Assembly (NCBI RefSeq): GCF_024171885.1
Contig: NZ_JAMTCP010000038.1
Location: 1-64,000, forward strand
Reading direction: 5' to 3'
DNA length: 64,000 bases
From: Streptoalloteichus tenebrarius
GTDB lineage: Bacteria > Actinomycetota > Actinomycetes > Mycobacteriales > Pseudonocardiaceae
Each line of letters starts with the position of its first letter. Position 1 is the first letter of the stretch. This document shows positions 1 through 8,670 of this stretch, piece after piece. The translations under genes and the position numbers were made by a program. The notes beneath the pieces were generated by a model, which was given only the letters and a program-made list of their open reading frames with translations, had not been told where the DNA came from and did no database searches.

Positions 1-98
1 GCGGCCAGGACCGCGGCGAGGGCGGCGTACTCGGTGCCGTGCAGGTAGGGCGCGGCGTTGCGCTCGATACCCGGGGTACTCCGGTTGGGCATGGTCAT
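1..98 (-). CDS. N-terminus of an incomplete gene (possible DegT-type aminotransferase)
   Basis: Only the first 33 codons are inside the window; the gene runs off the left edge. Two start codons are possible, ATG at 98 and ATG at 92. The peptide includes the stretch APYLHGTEYAALAAVL, which resembles the beginning of DegT/DnrJ/EryC1-type sugar aminotransferases, where an aromatic-Gly-x-Glu segment precedes the first helix. It lies on the same strand and 25 nt downstream of the ATP-grasp gene, which itself overlaps an RmlB dehydratase gene, so a sugar-related function would fit. The fragment is too short to assign with confidence. Confidence 0.4.
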   Translation of the reverse strand, partial: MTMPNRSTPGIERNAAPYLHGTEYAALAAVLA

Positions 99-123
99 CG
101 GCCTTCCATTCATCGGCCTTCCA

Positions 124-1128
124 TCAGGACAACGGCGGAGGGGTGGGTAGGTCGGGGTCCGGCCCCGCCAGCAGCGTCTCGACGTACTTGGTGAGCCGGA
201 TCCCGGGTTGGTAGCGCAGCCGGTCGTGGTCGACGCCGTGACCGGCCAGGCCGCGCAGCGTCTGGAGCACCAGGTCGGCGCCGGCTGCCTGGGCGGCGGG
301 GAAGCCGCCGGCGAAGCGGGCGTTGACCTCGGTGACCACCACTCGCGGGGTGCCGGGGTCGCGGACGAAGCCCTGCACGCAGCAGGGCCCGACCACCCCC
401 ACGGCCGCCAGGGTCGCCGTCGCGAGCGCGACCACCTCGGGGTCATGGAAGGTCGTCGACACCATCGCCAGACCGCCCTTGACCAGCAGTCGCCAGCGCG
501 GGACCACCGACGCGCGGCCCTGCGCATCGACCAGGCAGTCCGCCGTCCACTCGCGGCCAGCCACGCGTTCCTGCACCACCGGGTCCGGCACGAGTCCACA
601 CAGGACCCGCGCCTGCGCTCGACTGCGGCAGAAGCGCACCCCCTGCGCTCCGTGGCCGCGGCGCGGTTTGACCACCAACCCGGTGTCCTCGGGCAGGTCG
701 TGTAGTTGGTCGGGTAACCCGGTGCGGGGGGTGGGGATGCCGTGGGCGGCCAGAAGGGCGGCGAAGGCAGCCTTGTCGGCACACACCCGCACCGCCTCGG
801 CGGTCGGGAGCCAGGTCCGCACGCCCACCTCGGCCAACACCTCGCGCATCGCCACCAGGTGCGGCAGCTCCGCCTCGACGGTGGAGATCAGCGCCTCCGG
901 CCGCAGATGCCGGCACAGCTCCAGCAGGTGCGGTCCGAAGCACGGGTCGGTGGCGGGTGGGATCGTGCGCGGGGTGACCCCGGGCAACGCCAGGCCGGGG
1001 GCCAGCGGATGGGCGTCGGCGGCGATCACCGTGAGGCCGAGCCGGAGCAGGCTGCGGGCCAGGTCGAATCCGGGGGCCCCGCCGACCCCGGTCACCAGGA
1101 TCCGTCGCAGCGGTGCCGCGGAGGTCAC
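124..1128 (-). CDS. ATP-grasp domain protein (CarB-like ATP-binding fold)
   Basis: A protein of 334 residues. Residues about 8-27 form a Rossmann-like pre-ATP-grasp segment with VTGVGGAPGFDLA. The middle part carries VVKPRRGHGAQGV, the lysine plus glycine-rich loop of ATP-grasp enzymes, and VTEVNARFAGGFP near the C-terminus supplies the acidic/Asn metal-binding pair. The family couples ATP hydrolysis to ligation of a carboxylate with an amine or thiol; the substrate cannot be read from the sequence. The GTG start at 1128 was chosen because it overlaps the stop of rmlB as GTGA, implying translational coupling; the reading frame is open further upstream, but only inside rmlB. It probably belongs to a sugar or secondary-metabolite operon extending left of the window. 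Confidence 0.75.
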   Translation of the reverse strand: MTSAAPLRRILVTGVGGAPGFDLARSLLRLGLTVIAADAHPLAPGLALPGVTPRTIPPATDPCFGPHLLELCRHLRPEALISTVEAELPHLVAMREVLAEVGVRTWLPTAEAVRVCADKAAFAALLAAHGIPTPRTGLPDQLHDLPEDTGLVVKPRRGHGAQGVRFCRSRAQARVLCGLVPDPVVQERVAGREWTADCLVDAQGRASVVPRWRLLVKGGLAMVSTTFHDPEVVALATATLAAVGVVGPCCVQGFVRDPGTPRVVVTEVNARFAGGFPAAQAAGADLVLQTLRGLAGHGVDHDRLRYQPGIRLTKYVETLLAGPDPDLPTPPPLS

Positions 1129-2135
1129 GCGCGCCCCTTTCCCTCGCCGGCCGGCGCGCCCGCGGTCTGGGGGGCGCGCAGCAGCGGCGCCCACCGGTCC
1201 GGGTGGGCGCGGTACCACTCCACGGTCTCGGCCAGCCCGTCCGCGAACTCCCGCACCGGGCGGTACCCCAGCCGGGTGATCTTGGTGCAGTCCATGGCGT
1301 AGCGCAGGTCATTGCAGCGGCGGTCCTCGACGAACTCGACGGCGCCCCAGTCGGCGTCGCAGGCGCGCAGGATCCGCTCGGTCAGCTCCCGGTTGGTCAG
1401 CTCCGTTCCGCCGCCGATGTTGTAGATCTCCCCTGGGACTCCCTCTCGCAGCACGACCTCGATGCCCTGGCAGTGATCGGTCACGTGCAGCCAGTGCCGC
1501 ACGTGCTCGCCCCGGCCGTGCAGGGTGACCGGGTGGCCCTTGAGCAGCCGGGTGACGAACAGGGGGATGATCTTCTCCGGGTGCTGGCGCGGGCCGTAGT
1601 TGTTGGCGCTGCGCGTCACGCACACCGGGACCCCGAACGTGCGATGGTAGGACAGGGCCATCAGGTCGCTGGCTGCCTTGGACGCCGCGTAGGGCACGGT
1701 GGGCCGCAGCGGGTCGTCCTCGCTCGCGACCCCGGTGGGCACGGGCCCGTACACCTCGTCAGTGGAGACGTGCACGAACCTTCTCACCCCGTGCCGCATC
1801 GCCGCATCCAGCAGGATCTGGGTGCCCGCCACGTTGGTGGACACGAACCGGCCCGCCGCGGAGAACGAGCGGTCCACGTGGGACTCGGCGGCGAAGTGCA
1901 CCACAGCGTCATGCTCGCCGACCACGGCGTCGACCAAGGCGTGATCGGTGATGTCGCCGTGCACGAACCGGAAGTGCGGCGCCAAGAACGCCTCGCCCAG
2001 GTTGTGGATGGAGCCGGCGTAGGTGAGCGCGTCCAGCACCGTCACCCGCCCGACCTCGCCGGCGGCGAGCAGACGTGTGACGAAGTGGGAGCCGATGAAC
2101 CCGGCTCCCCCGGTGACGAGCACGTTGTTCCACAC
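1125..2135 (-). CDS. rmlB: dTDP-glucose 4,6-dehydratase
   Basis: A 336-residue extended short-chain dehydrogenase that converts dTDP-glucose to dTDP-4-keto-6-deoxyglucose with an internal NAD cofactor. The N-terminal VTGGAGFIGSHF is the NAD-binding glycine motif, STDEVYG holds the catalytic Thr-Asp-Glu, and YAASKAASD holds the Tyr-x3-Lys pair; NNYGPRQHPEK and the C-terminal GYRP segment are also typical of RmlB. Length is normal. The GTG start at 2135 was chosen because GGAGG lies five bases upstream. It is the first gene of a leftward operon (rmlB, ATP-grasp, partial gene) and is divergent from the TPR regulator across about 200 bp. It could serve deoxysugar formation for a pathway outside this window; the aminoglycoside cluster further right does not obviously need it. 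Confidence 0.9.
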   Translation of the reverse strand: MWNNVLVTGGAGFIGSHFVTRLLAAGEVGRVTVLDALTYAGSIHNLGEAFLAPHFRFVHGDITDHALVDAVVGEHDAVVHFAAESHVDRSFSAAGRFVSTNVAGTQILLDAAMRHGVRRFVHVSTDEVYGPVPTGVASEDDPLRPTVPYAASKAASDLMALSYHRTFGVPVCVTRSANNYGPRQHPEKIIPLFVTRLLKGHPVTLHGRGEHVRHWLHVTDHCQGIEVVLREGVPGEIYNIGGGTELTNRELTERILRACDADWGAVEFVEDRRCNDLRYAMDCTKITRLGYRPVREFADGLAETVEWYRAHPDRWAPLLRAPQTAGAPAGEGKGRA

Positions 2136-2343
2136 GATGACCTCCAGAGATCTCAAGGGGCGGGGCACCGATGAGCCTGGGCGCGTCGGACGTGGCGGGG
2201 CCGCAGGCCCACCCGTGGTGGCACCGCGGCGAATCACCTGGCGCGCCAGGGGAAGCGTGGGGGCGCGATCGTGACAATCCCTTGCGCCAGCCTCGGCCGG
2301 GGACTACTACAGGACCACGACCCCGGGCTTTGTGGAGGACCTC

Positions 2344-3756
2344 GTGACCGAGACGCCCAGCCGTCGCGACACCGCGCTGGCCTATTGGTTCTCCCGCAGC
2401 GGGCTGACCCAGCGTCGCCTCGCCGCCGAGGTCGGCAAGCGGGCACGCGCCGCAGGTCTGCGCATCCACCCTGACGGCACCCGGGTCCGGCGCTGGCTGG
2501 AGGGGGAACGCCCGCGCCCGCCGGTCCCCCAGTTCGTGGCGGAGGTGCTCTCCGCCCACTGCGGCCGCACCCTGACCCCCGCCGACCTCGGCCTGGACGA
2601 CGACCAGCAGGACGACCTCGCCCGCTACCGCGGCCCCCACGACCTGCTCGCCACGCTCGCGCAGACCACGCCGCCGCCGCACCGCTCGACCGGCCTGCCC
2701 CCAGCGGCCGTGCCCTGGGAGCCGGAGCGGCTGCTGGAGGCGCTACACACCTGGGCGTTCACCACGGCCCGGCCGCTGCCGGCCCAGGCCGGCCCCGGGC
2801 AGCGCCTGGGCGAGGCCGACGTGGCTCGTATCCGCGACTGCACCGCGGCGTTCCGGGCACTGGACAACGCCCACGGCGGCGGCAGCACCCTGGCCGCCGC
2901 GGCCAGCCACCTGGCCGCGACGACCCATGCCGTCCGCGACGGCACCTACACCGACCGCACCGGCCGCCTGCTGCTGCGCGAACTCGCCGACCTCGCCGGC
3001 GTCGCCGGCTGGGCCGCCCACGACGCCGCCCACTGGCCACACGCCATCCGCTACCTCACCCTGGCCGTCCACGCCGCCCGGGACAGCGCCGACACCAACC
3101 TCACCGCACACCTACTCCAATGCCTGGCCCGTGTTTGGGGCTACCTCAAACGCCCCGACGTCGCCGCCGACTGCATCGCGCTCGCCCTCTACGGCTGCCG
3201 CCACCACGCCCAGCCCGCCCTGCGCGCCGGCCTTCACGCGCTCGCCGCCCGCTTCGCCGCCATGCAAGGCCAAACCGCCGAGGTCCTGCGCAACGTCAGC
3301 CAGGCCCAGGACATCTTCGACCACACCCCGAACGCTCCCGCCTACGTGGCCTACCTCGACGAACCCGAACTCGCCTCCACCCTCGGCGAGGTGATGCTGT
3401 TCCTCGCCCGCACCACCGGTGAAGCCCGCCACGCCACCACCGCGGTCACCCTGCTCGACGCGGCCGCGGCCCACCGCAACCCCACCCGGGTGCGCTCCCG
3501 CGCCTTCGACGCCATCGCCGCCGCCCGCGCCTTCGTCCTCGTCGGCGACGTCGACGCCGCCCACACCTACGCCCAACACGCCATCAACGTCGCCACCGGC
3601 CTGGACTCCACCCGGGTCAAACGACGCTTCCTCGACCTCGCCCACGAAATCACCCCAGCGGCGGGCACCAGCCCGAACGCGCGGGAACTCCGTGCCCAAC
3701 TCTGCCTGGCCGCCGGCGTCACCGAACCCGACCAGTGGCAACAGGGCAACAGGTAA
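2344..3756 (+). CDS. NsdA-like HTH/TPR transcriptional regulator
   Basis: A 470-residue cytoplasmic protein. Residues about 10-60 form a helix-turn-helix-like region with the segment LRIHPDGTRVRRWLEGERPRPP, seen in actinomycete regulators of the NsdA type. The rest is alanine-rich helical sequence typical of degenerate tetratricopeptide repeats. Such proteins modulate differentiation and antibiotic production in Streptomyces; the target here is unknown. The GTG at 2344 is preceded by GGAGG five bases upstream and is preferred over the upstream ATG at 2332. The final codons run directly into a fragment of a DUF397 gene in another frame, so the C-terminus may have been altered by recombination. 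Confidence 0.7.
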   Translation: MTETPSRRDTALAYWFSRSGLTQRRLAAEVGKRARAAGLRIHPDGTRVRRWLEGERPRPPVPQFVAEVLSAHCGRTLTPADLGLDDDQQDDLARYRGPHDLLATLAQTTPPPHRSTGLPPAAVPWEPERLLEALHTWAFTTARPLPAQAGPGQRLGEADVARIRDCTAAFRALDNAHGGGSTLAAAASHLAATTHAVRDGTYTDRTGRLLLRELADLAGVAGWAAHDAAHWPHAIRYLTLAVHAARDSADTNLTAHLLQCLARVWGYLKRPDVAADCIALALYGCRHHAQPALRAGLHALAARFAAMQGQTAEVLRNVSQAQDIFDHTPNAPAYVAYLDEPELASTLGEVMLFLARTTGEARHATTAVTLLDAAAAHRNPTRVRSRAFDAIAAARAFVLVGDVDAAHTYAQHAINVATGLDSTRVKRRFLDLAHEITPAAGTSPNARELRAQLCLAAGVTEPDQWQQGNR

Positions 3757-3904
3757 CGGAGAGTGCGTCGAGGTGGCGTCGGTAGCAAAGGTCGTTGCGG
3801 TGCGTGACTCGAAGAACCCGACCGGTCCGGCGCTTGTCTTCGCGCCGGCCGTGTTCGCCGCGTTCGTGCACAGCGTGAAGGCCGGTCGGCTCGACCTGAG
3901 CTGA
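3747..3904 (+). pseudogene. truncated DUF397 gene fragment
   Basis: The frame ending at the stop at 3902-3904 encodes about 50 residues nearly identical to the C-terminal part of the intact DUF397 protein at 4025-4237: CVEVASV, AVRDSKNP, GPALVFAP and VKAGRLDLS are all shared. The N-terminal Trp-Lys-Ser-Ser portion is missing, and there is no start codon or ribosome-binding site. The fragment overlaps the last codons of the TPR regulator gene. It looks like the remains of a tandem duplication or recombination. Confidence 0.75.
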
Positions 3905-3919
3905 CCGTGAGTATGCACT

Positions 3920-3948
3920 GAGGGCGGGGGCGGTCGGCCCCCGCCCTC
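3920..3948. terminator. strong GC hairpin terminator
   Basis: A perfect 12-bp inverted repeat (GAGGGCGGGGGC and its complement) with a five-base loop, followed by a short T-containing stretch. It lies 15 bases after the DUF397 fragment and probably terminates the TPR regulator transcript. Confidence 0.7.
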
Positions 3949-4024
3949 GTTCGTTTGGCCCCTCGTTCGACAACCTGCCGTGGGGCACCATCGGGTCTGA
4001 CTCGGTTCGAGGGGAGCAGTTGCG

Positions 4025-4237
4025 ATGCGGGAGTCAGCAACTTCAGCAGTCACGAGGTGGCGCAAGTCCAGCCGCTCCAGTGGCAACGGCATGCAGTGCG
4101 TCGAGGTGGCGTCCGTTGTGGACGTCGCTGCGGTGCGTGACTCGAAGAACCCGTCGGGGCCGGCGTTGGTGTTCGCGCCGGCCGCGTTCACGGCGTTCGT
4201 CGACTCGGTGAAGGCTGGTCGGCTCGACCTGAGCTGA
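4025..4237 (+). CDS. DUF397 domain protein
   Basis: A 70-residue protein with the DUF397 pattern: WRKSSRSSGNG near the N-terminus, then CVEVA, VRDSKNPSGPALVF and a C-terminal F..FV.SVKAG. These small actinobacterial proteins are usually encoded next to XRE-type regulators and are thought to act as their partners; the biochemical role is not settled. A GAGGGGAGCAG stretch just upstream is a plausible ribosome-binding site for the ATG at 4025. A truncated near-copy precedes it at 3747-3904 and a strong terminator follows it. Confidence 0.85.
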   Translation: MRESATSAVTRWRKSSRSSGNGMQCVEVASVVDVAAVRDSKNPSGPALVFAPAAFTAFVDSVKAGRLDLS

Positions 4238-4253
4238 CCCAGACGTGAACCGA

Positions 4254-4283
4254 CGGCGGGGGCCAACCCGTTGGCCCCCGCCG
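4254..4283. terminator. strong GC hairpin terminator
   Basis: A perfect 13-bp stem (CGGCGGGGGCCAA) with a CCCG loop, 16 bases after the DUF397 stop. It separates that gene from the convergent NmrA-like gene and could work in both directions. Confidence 0.7.
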
Positions 4284-4338
4284 CGTGGTCGGCTCAGGGT
4301 CCGTCCCATCCCCGTCGCGCCGAGGGAGGGTGGCGGAC

Positions 4339-5223
4339 TCACTCAGGGCGTGGGGTCGCGCGGAAGTCGTCGGCGTGGTCCCGCGCCCAGTCCGCGAACG
4401 TGCGGGCCGGACGTCCGGTGACCTGCTCGGCCGTCGGCATCGGCGGCAACGCGGACGGCGTCCACTCCTCCTTCTCCTGCGGGTCGGCGGGCTCTCCCGA
4501 GTAGTCCTCGAAGCCGAGCAGGAAGTCCGCGACCTCCGCCGCGAACCCGCCCTGCCGCAGGTACAGCTCCCTGGCCCGCTCCGGCGTGACCACCTCGAAC
4601 CGGATCTCCCGGCCGATCGCCGCGCCGATCGCCCGCACCTGCTCGGCGTGGCTGAGCAGCTCCGGCCCGTTGAGCGTGTAGGCGGCGCCGACGTGCCCGT
4701 CCTCCAGCAGCGCCGCCGCAGCGACGTCGGCGATGTCCTGTTCGTGCACCGGGAACCAGGCGGCGTCGGGGAACGGGTCCCGCACCACGTTCTGCTCCCG
4801 GATGGACGGACCCCACAACCACAACTTGTTGAGCATGAACTCGCCCGGTCGAACATGTGTCCACTCCAGACCGGACTCCTCGACGGCCCGCTCGACGGGC
4901 AGGTGGAACGCCGTGTCCTCACCCTGTGTCACCGCGCCCGAGGACAACACCACGACGCGGCGCACGCCGGCCTCCTTCGCGAGCGCGACCACCTCACGCG
5001 CCGTCTCCGGCACGGGGAACAGGTACAGGCGTTCGATGCCCGTGAACGCCTCCCGCAGCGAGGCCGGCTCGGCGAGGTCTCCCCGGACGAGTCGCACGTC
5101 CTGCGGTAACCCGGCCCGCTCCGGAGCGCGGGTGAGCGCCCGCACCTCCACTCCCGCCGCCAGGAGGCGGTTCACGACGATCCGGCCGATGTTCCCGGTC
5201 GCCCCAGTCACCAGAACTCTCAT
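4339..5223 (-). CDS. NmrA-like NAD(P)H-binding oxidoreductase
   Basis: A 294-residue Rossmann-fold protein of the atypical short-chain dehydrogenase (NmrA/QOR2) type. MRVLVTGATGNIGRIVVNRL is the N-terminal nucleotide-binding strand-loop-helix with GATGNIG. VVVLSSGAV and a C-terminal helical substrate-binding region follow, while the classical Tyr-x3-Lys pair is not evident, as is usual in this group. Members act as redox sensors or quinone reductases; the substrate here is unknown. The ATG at 5223 was chosen because GGGAGG lies six bases upstream and the motif begins immediately. The upstream region carries an ACATT/AATGT inverted repeat that could be an operator. Confidence 0.8.
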   Translation of the reverse strand: MRVLVTGATGNIGRIVVNRLLAAGVEVRALTRAPERAGLPQDVRLVRGDLAEPASLREAFTGIERLYLFPVPETAREVVALAKEAGVRRVVVLSSGAVTQGEDTAFHLPVERAVEESGLEWTHVRPGEFMLNKLWLWGPSIREQNVVRDPFPDAAWFPVHEQDIADVAAAALLEDGHVGAAYTLNGPELLSHAEQVRAIGAAIGREIRFEVVTPERARELYLRQGGFAAEVADFLLGFEDYSGEPADPQEKEEWTPSALPPMPTAEQVTGRPARTFADWARDHADDFRATPRPE

Positions 5224-5595
5224 CTCGCCCTCCCGGAAATGTTCACGCGGTGCGTTCCGCGCCGGCACATCCTCAGCGCGGACAACCGTTTCGAGCAAAC
5301 GCGAACACGCTGTTCACATCTGGCTCTGACCTGCGGTTACTACATTCCGTAATGTGCGAGGGCGCGTCTTTCATCGATGCTCTGAACTGGCCTGTTCCCG
5401 GATGTGAACAAATGACCGTCACGATGAGTGCCGGCCGATTCTCGGTGTGCCCGGCCCGAGGTGCGGCGGCGCGACGATCTCCCCGAGCCGTGGAGTGGCC
5501 GGAGCCACGGTGGCACCCGTTTCGCCGTCCGCGCCCACGGCAACCCTTGCCACGGGCAGGTCGTGACGAACCAGAAGAAACCGCAGGTGAGCGCC
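5224..5595. other. intergenic region between divergent genes
   Basis: About 370 bp with no convincing gene. It holds the promoter of the leftward NmrA-like gene and a perfect palindrome at 5342-5355. The right half has coding-like frames, but no supported start other than those discussed for the 72-residue protein. Confidence 0.5.
5342..5355. promoter_or_regulatory. palindrome ACATT-N4-AATGT, candidate operator
   Basis: A perfect 5+4+5 inverted repeat in a short AT-richer patch about 120 bp upstream of the NmrA-like gene. Spaced palindromes of this kind are typical binding sites of TetR, MarR or HxlR-type repressors. No such regulator gene is adjacent, so the assignment is only a suggestion. 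Confidence 0.35.
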
Positions 5596-5814
5596 ATGGT
5601 CGGCAAGAAGATGGAAGGCAACGAGGAGCAGCGCCGGCAGAAGGCCCGCGAGGCACGGGAGCGCGGCGCCACCCCGAGCGAGGAGCAGGTGACCCGGGGA
5701 GCCTCGAAGCAGCGGCACCACATGACGCGCGGGTCGCACGAAGAGCGGCTGGAGGGCATCCACCGCGGCAAGCAGCACGACGACTCGCCCGAGCCCGGCC
5801 CGCACTCGCGCTGA
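5596..5814 (+). CDS. small hydrophilic hypothetical protein
   Basis: A 72-residue, strongly charged protein starting MVGKKMEGNEEQRR, with conserved-looking segments RGATPSEEQ, ASKQRHH and GKQHDDSPEPGP. No signal peptide or membrane segment is visible, and I do not recognise a family with a known function. The ATG at 5596 has AGGTGA upstream. A GTG at 5563 would add 11 residues (VTNQKKP...), and the frame is open further back. It precedes the ClpC-like gene by 114 bp on the same strand, so a stress-related role is possible but unproven. Confidence 0.6.
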   Translation: MVGKKMEGNEEQRRQKAREARERGATPSEEQVTRGASKQRHHMTRGSHEERLEGIHRGKQHDDSPEPGPHSR

Positions 5815-5928
5815 ACGAGGCGCGCGGGACGACCCGCGGTCCCACCGTCACGACAGGACGGCGCGGACCGCGCACGAACGACGCCGGCCGCCCGGCCGGG
5901 GGAGCACGCAGGCGGAAGGCAGGCAGCG

Positions 5929-8460
5929 ATGAGCAGTTTCTTCGGGCCGCCCGGCGGGTTCGGCCAGAGCCCCTTCGACGAGTTCCTCGCCCGCTTCTTC
6001 GGCGCGGGGGCACGTCGGGCCGCGCCCCGCGTCGACATCATCCGCCTGATGAGCGACCAGGCGCGGGAGCTGGTCTCCGCCGCCGTCCGGCAGGCCGTCG
6101 ACTGGGGCGGCCCCGACCTCGACACCGAGCACCTGCTGTGGGCGGCCACCCAGCTCGACCCCACCCGCCAGCTCCTCGTCAGGGCCGGCGCAGACCCGGA
6201 CGCCCTCGCCCGCGAGATCGAGAAGCAGGTCGCGCACCACGAGCGCCGCGAGGAGCCACCCGTCCTCACCCCGGCCGCGAAGCGGGCCATGCTCGACGCG
6301 CACCAGATCTCGCTCGCCCTCGGCCACTCCTACATCGGACCCGAGCACCTGTTGCTGGCGTTGGCGGCCAACCGCGAGTCCGGAGCCGGGCGGATGCTCG
6401 CCGACCTGCGGCTGACGCCCGAGACCCTGCGCCGCGCCGCCGCCGGCAGGGCCGCGCCCCCGGAGGAGCCGCGCCGCGCCGAGACGCCCACGCTCGACCA
6501 GTACGGCAGGGACCTGACCGAGATGGCGCACGCCGGCAAGATCGACCCGGTCGTGGGCAGGGACGAGGAGATCGAGCAGACCATCGAGGTGCTGTCCCGC
6601 CGCACCAAGAACAACCCGGTGCTCATCGGCGAGGCCGGGGTGGGCAAGACCGCGATCGTGGAGGGCATCGCCCAGCGCATCGTCGACGGCGAGGTGCCCG
6701 ACGTGCTCGCCAACCGCCGCGTCGTGCAGCTCGACCTGACCGGCATCGTGGCCGGCACCCGCTACCGAGGGGAGTTCGAGGAACGCATCAAGAAGGTCAT
6801 CGACGAGCTGCGCGAGCACGGCGACGAGGTGATCGCCTTCCTCGACGAGCTGCACACCGTCGTCGGCGCGGGCGGCGGCGAGGGCGCGATGGGAGCCGGC
6901 AACATCCTCAAACCTGCGCTGGCCAGGGGCGAGCTGCACATCATCGGCGCCACGACCCTCGACGAGTACCGCAAGCACATCGAGAAGGACCCCGCCTTCG
7001 AACGCCGCTTCCAGCCGATCCTGGTGCCCGAGCCGTCCGTCGAGGACACCATCGCCATCCTGCGCGGCCTGCGCGACCGGTACGAGGCCCACCACCAGGT
7101 GCGCTTCACCGACGAGGCGCTGGTCGCCGCCGCCGAGCTGGCCGACCGCTACATCACCGACCGGTTCCTGCCCGACAAGGCCATCGACCTCATCGACCAG
7201 GCCGGGGCCAGGGTCCGGCTGCGCACCCGCCGGCCCGCCACCGACCTGCGCGACCTCGAACGGCAGCTCGAACAGCTCCGGCGCGACAAGGACCAGGCCG
7301 TCGCCGACGAGCAGTACGAACGGGCCAGCTCCCTGCGCGACCAGATCGCCGAACTGTGCCGGCGCGTCGACGAGCTGCGCGGCGAGGGCCGGCCCTCCAG
7401 CATCTCCCAGGTCACCGAGAACGACATCGCCGAGGTCGTCGCCAGGGCCACCGGCATCCCGACCAGCCAGCTCACCGAGGAGGAGAAGGACCGGCTGCTG
7501 CGGCTGGAGGAGCACCTGCGGCAGCGGGTCATCGGCCAGGACGAGGCCGTCGAGGCCGTCGCCGAGGCCGTCCGGCGCTCCCGGGCCGGGCTGGGCGACC
7601 CGAACCGGCCCGTGGGCAGCTTCCTGTTCCTCGGCCCGACCGGGGTCGGCAAGACCGAGCTGGCCCGCGCCCTCGCCGAGGCGCTGTTCGGCGACTCCGA
7701 CCGGATGGTCCGGGTGGACATGAGCGAGTTCGGCGAGCGGCACACCGTGAGCCGGCTCGTCGGCGCGCCGCCCGGGTACGTCGGCTACGAGGAGGCGGGG
7801 CAGCTCACCGAGACCGTGCGGCGGCACCCGTACTCCGTCGTCCTGCTCGACGAGATCGAGAAGGCCCACCCCGACGTCTTCAACATCCTGTTGCAGGTCC
7901 TCGACGACGGGCGACTCACCGACGGGCAGGGCCGCACCGTCGACTTCAAGAACACCGTCCTCATCATGACCAGCAACGTCGGCGCCGAGGCGATCGCCGG
8001 CGGCGGACCGATCGGCTTCGGCAGCGCCCGCTCCGAGGACCGCCAGGCCAGCGACCTGCGGGACCGGGTCATGTCCCGGCTGCGGGACACCTTCCGCCCC
8101 GAGTTCCTCAACCGGATCGACGAGATCATCGTCTTCCGCCGGCTCGACCGCGACCAGCTCCGCCGCATCACCGAGCTGCTGCTGGAGGAGACCCGGCGAC
8201 GGGTGCACGCCCAGGACATCACCGTCGACTTCACGCCCAGGGCCGTCGACTGGATCGCCGAGCACGGCCACCAGCCGGAGTTCGGCGCGCGGCCCATGCG
8301 CCGCACCATCCAGCGCGAGATCGACAACGAGCTGTCGCGGATGCTGCTCGACGGCCGGCTCTCCCGTGGACAGCACGTCACCGTCGACCAGCGCGAGGAC
8401 CGCCTCGCCTTCGACGTGACCACGCGGGAGTCCTCCGACGCCACCGTGGGCGAGTCCTGA
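5929..8460 (+). CDS. ClpC-like AAA+ ATPase, Clp protease regulatory subunit
   Basis: An 843-residue class I Clp/Hsp100 protein that unfolds substrates with ATP. A Phe/Gly-rich leader (residues 1-30) precedes the double Clp-N repeat (to about 150). The first AAA domain has Walker A GEAGVGKT (about 234-241) and Walker B IAFLDELH. The linker contains a UVR-type coiled segment (about 438-475), which points to ClpC rather than ClpB. The second AAA domain has GPTGVGKT (about 569-576) and [15 protein letters not shown], followed by the C-terminal D2-small domain. A PIGFG segment near residue 694 sits where ClpC/ClpA carry their ClpP-docking loop, so partnership with ClpP is likely. The Phe/Gly-rich leader suggests a paralogue rather than the housekeeping ClpC. 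It opens the stress island. Confidence 0.9.
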   Translation: MSSFFGPPGGFGQSPFDEFLARFFGAGARRAAPRVDIIRLMSDQARELVSAAVRQAVDWGGPDLDTEHLLWAATQLDPTRQLLVRAGADPDALAREIEKQVAHHERREEPPVLTPAAKRAMLDAHQISLALGHSYIGPEHLLLALAANRESGAGRMLADLRLTPETLRRAAAGRAAPPEEPRRAETPTLDQYGRDLTEMAHAGKIDPVVGRDEEIEQTIEVLSRRTKNNPVLIGEAGVGKTAIVEGIAQRIVDGEVPDVLANRRVVQLDLTGIVAGTRYRGEFEERIKKVIDELREHGDEVIAFLDELHTVVGAGGGEGAMGAGNILKPALARGELHIIGATTLDEYRKHIEKDPAFERRFQPILVPEPSVEDTIAILRGLRDRYEAHHQVRFTDEALVAAAELADRYITDRFLPDKAIDLIDQAGARVRLRTRRPATDLRDLERQLEQLRRDKDQAVADEQYERASSLRDQIAELCRRVDELRGEGRPSSISQVTENDIAEVVARATGIPTSQLTEEEKDRLLRLEEHLRQRVIGQDEAVEAVAEAVRRSRAGLGDPNRPVGSFLFLGPTGVGKTELARALAEALFGDSDRMVRVDMSEFGERHTVSRLVGAPPGYVGYEEAGQLTETVRRHPYSVVLLDEIEKAHPDVFNILLQVLDDGRLTDGQGRTVDFKNTVLIMTSNVGAEAIAGGGPIGFGSARSEDRQASDLRDRVMSRLRDTFRPEFLNRIDEIIVFRRLDRDQLRRITELLLEETRRRVHAQDITVDFTPRAVDWIAEHGHQPEFGARPMRRTIQREIDNELSRMLLDGRLSRGQHVTVDQREDRLAFDVTTRESSDATVGES

Positions 8461-8474
8461 CTCTCCTCAGCACC

Positions 8475-8516
8475 GCCGCTCTCCTCCGGCCGTCCTCAGT
8501 GCCCGCGGAGAGCGGC
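8475..8516. terminator. hairpin after the ClpC-like gene
   Basis: Arms GCCGCTCTC and GAGAGCGGC form a perfect 9-bp stem around a 24-base loop, just after the stop codon. The long loop and lack of a T-tract make it a weak terminator candidate. Confidence 0.35.
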
Positions 8517-8544
8517 CGCCCTACCCACCCGCCGTGATCAGCGA

Positions 8545-8670
8545 CCTTCCCCGTGTCGGTGTCTCGGTCTCGGTGCGGGTATCGGTCGGCGGCAGGGTGC
8601 GGGTCTCGGTGTGGCTCCGTGTCTCGGTCTCAGTCTTGGTCTTGGTCTTGGCCAGCGTCAGGGTCGGGGT
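8545..8670. repeat. degenerate GGTCTCGGT / GGTCTTGGT low-complexity tract
   Basis: Imperfect tandem copies of a 6-12 nt unit built on GTCTCGGT, GGTATCGGT and GTCTTGGTCTTGG. The right end is inside the P-loop kinase gene, where it encodes its repetitive tail DPDPDAGQDQDQD; the remainder is noncoding between convergent genes. Confidence 0.7.

Noticed and set aside
5826-5843. GGGAC-N8-GTCCC before the ClpC-like gene as a DosR box
   Set aside because: The spacer is eight bases instead of four, so the geometry does not fit the DosR palindrome.
5250-8537. A 1095-residue open frame parallel to the ClpC-like gene
   Set aside because: It is Arg/Pro-rich shadow translation of the conserved ClpC-like gene in another frame, with no recognisable domain.
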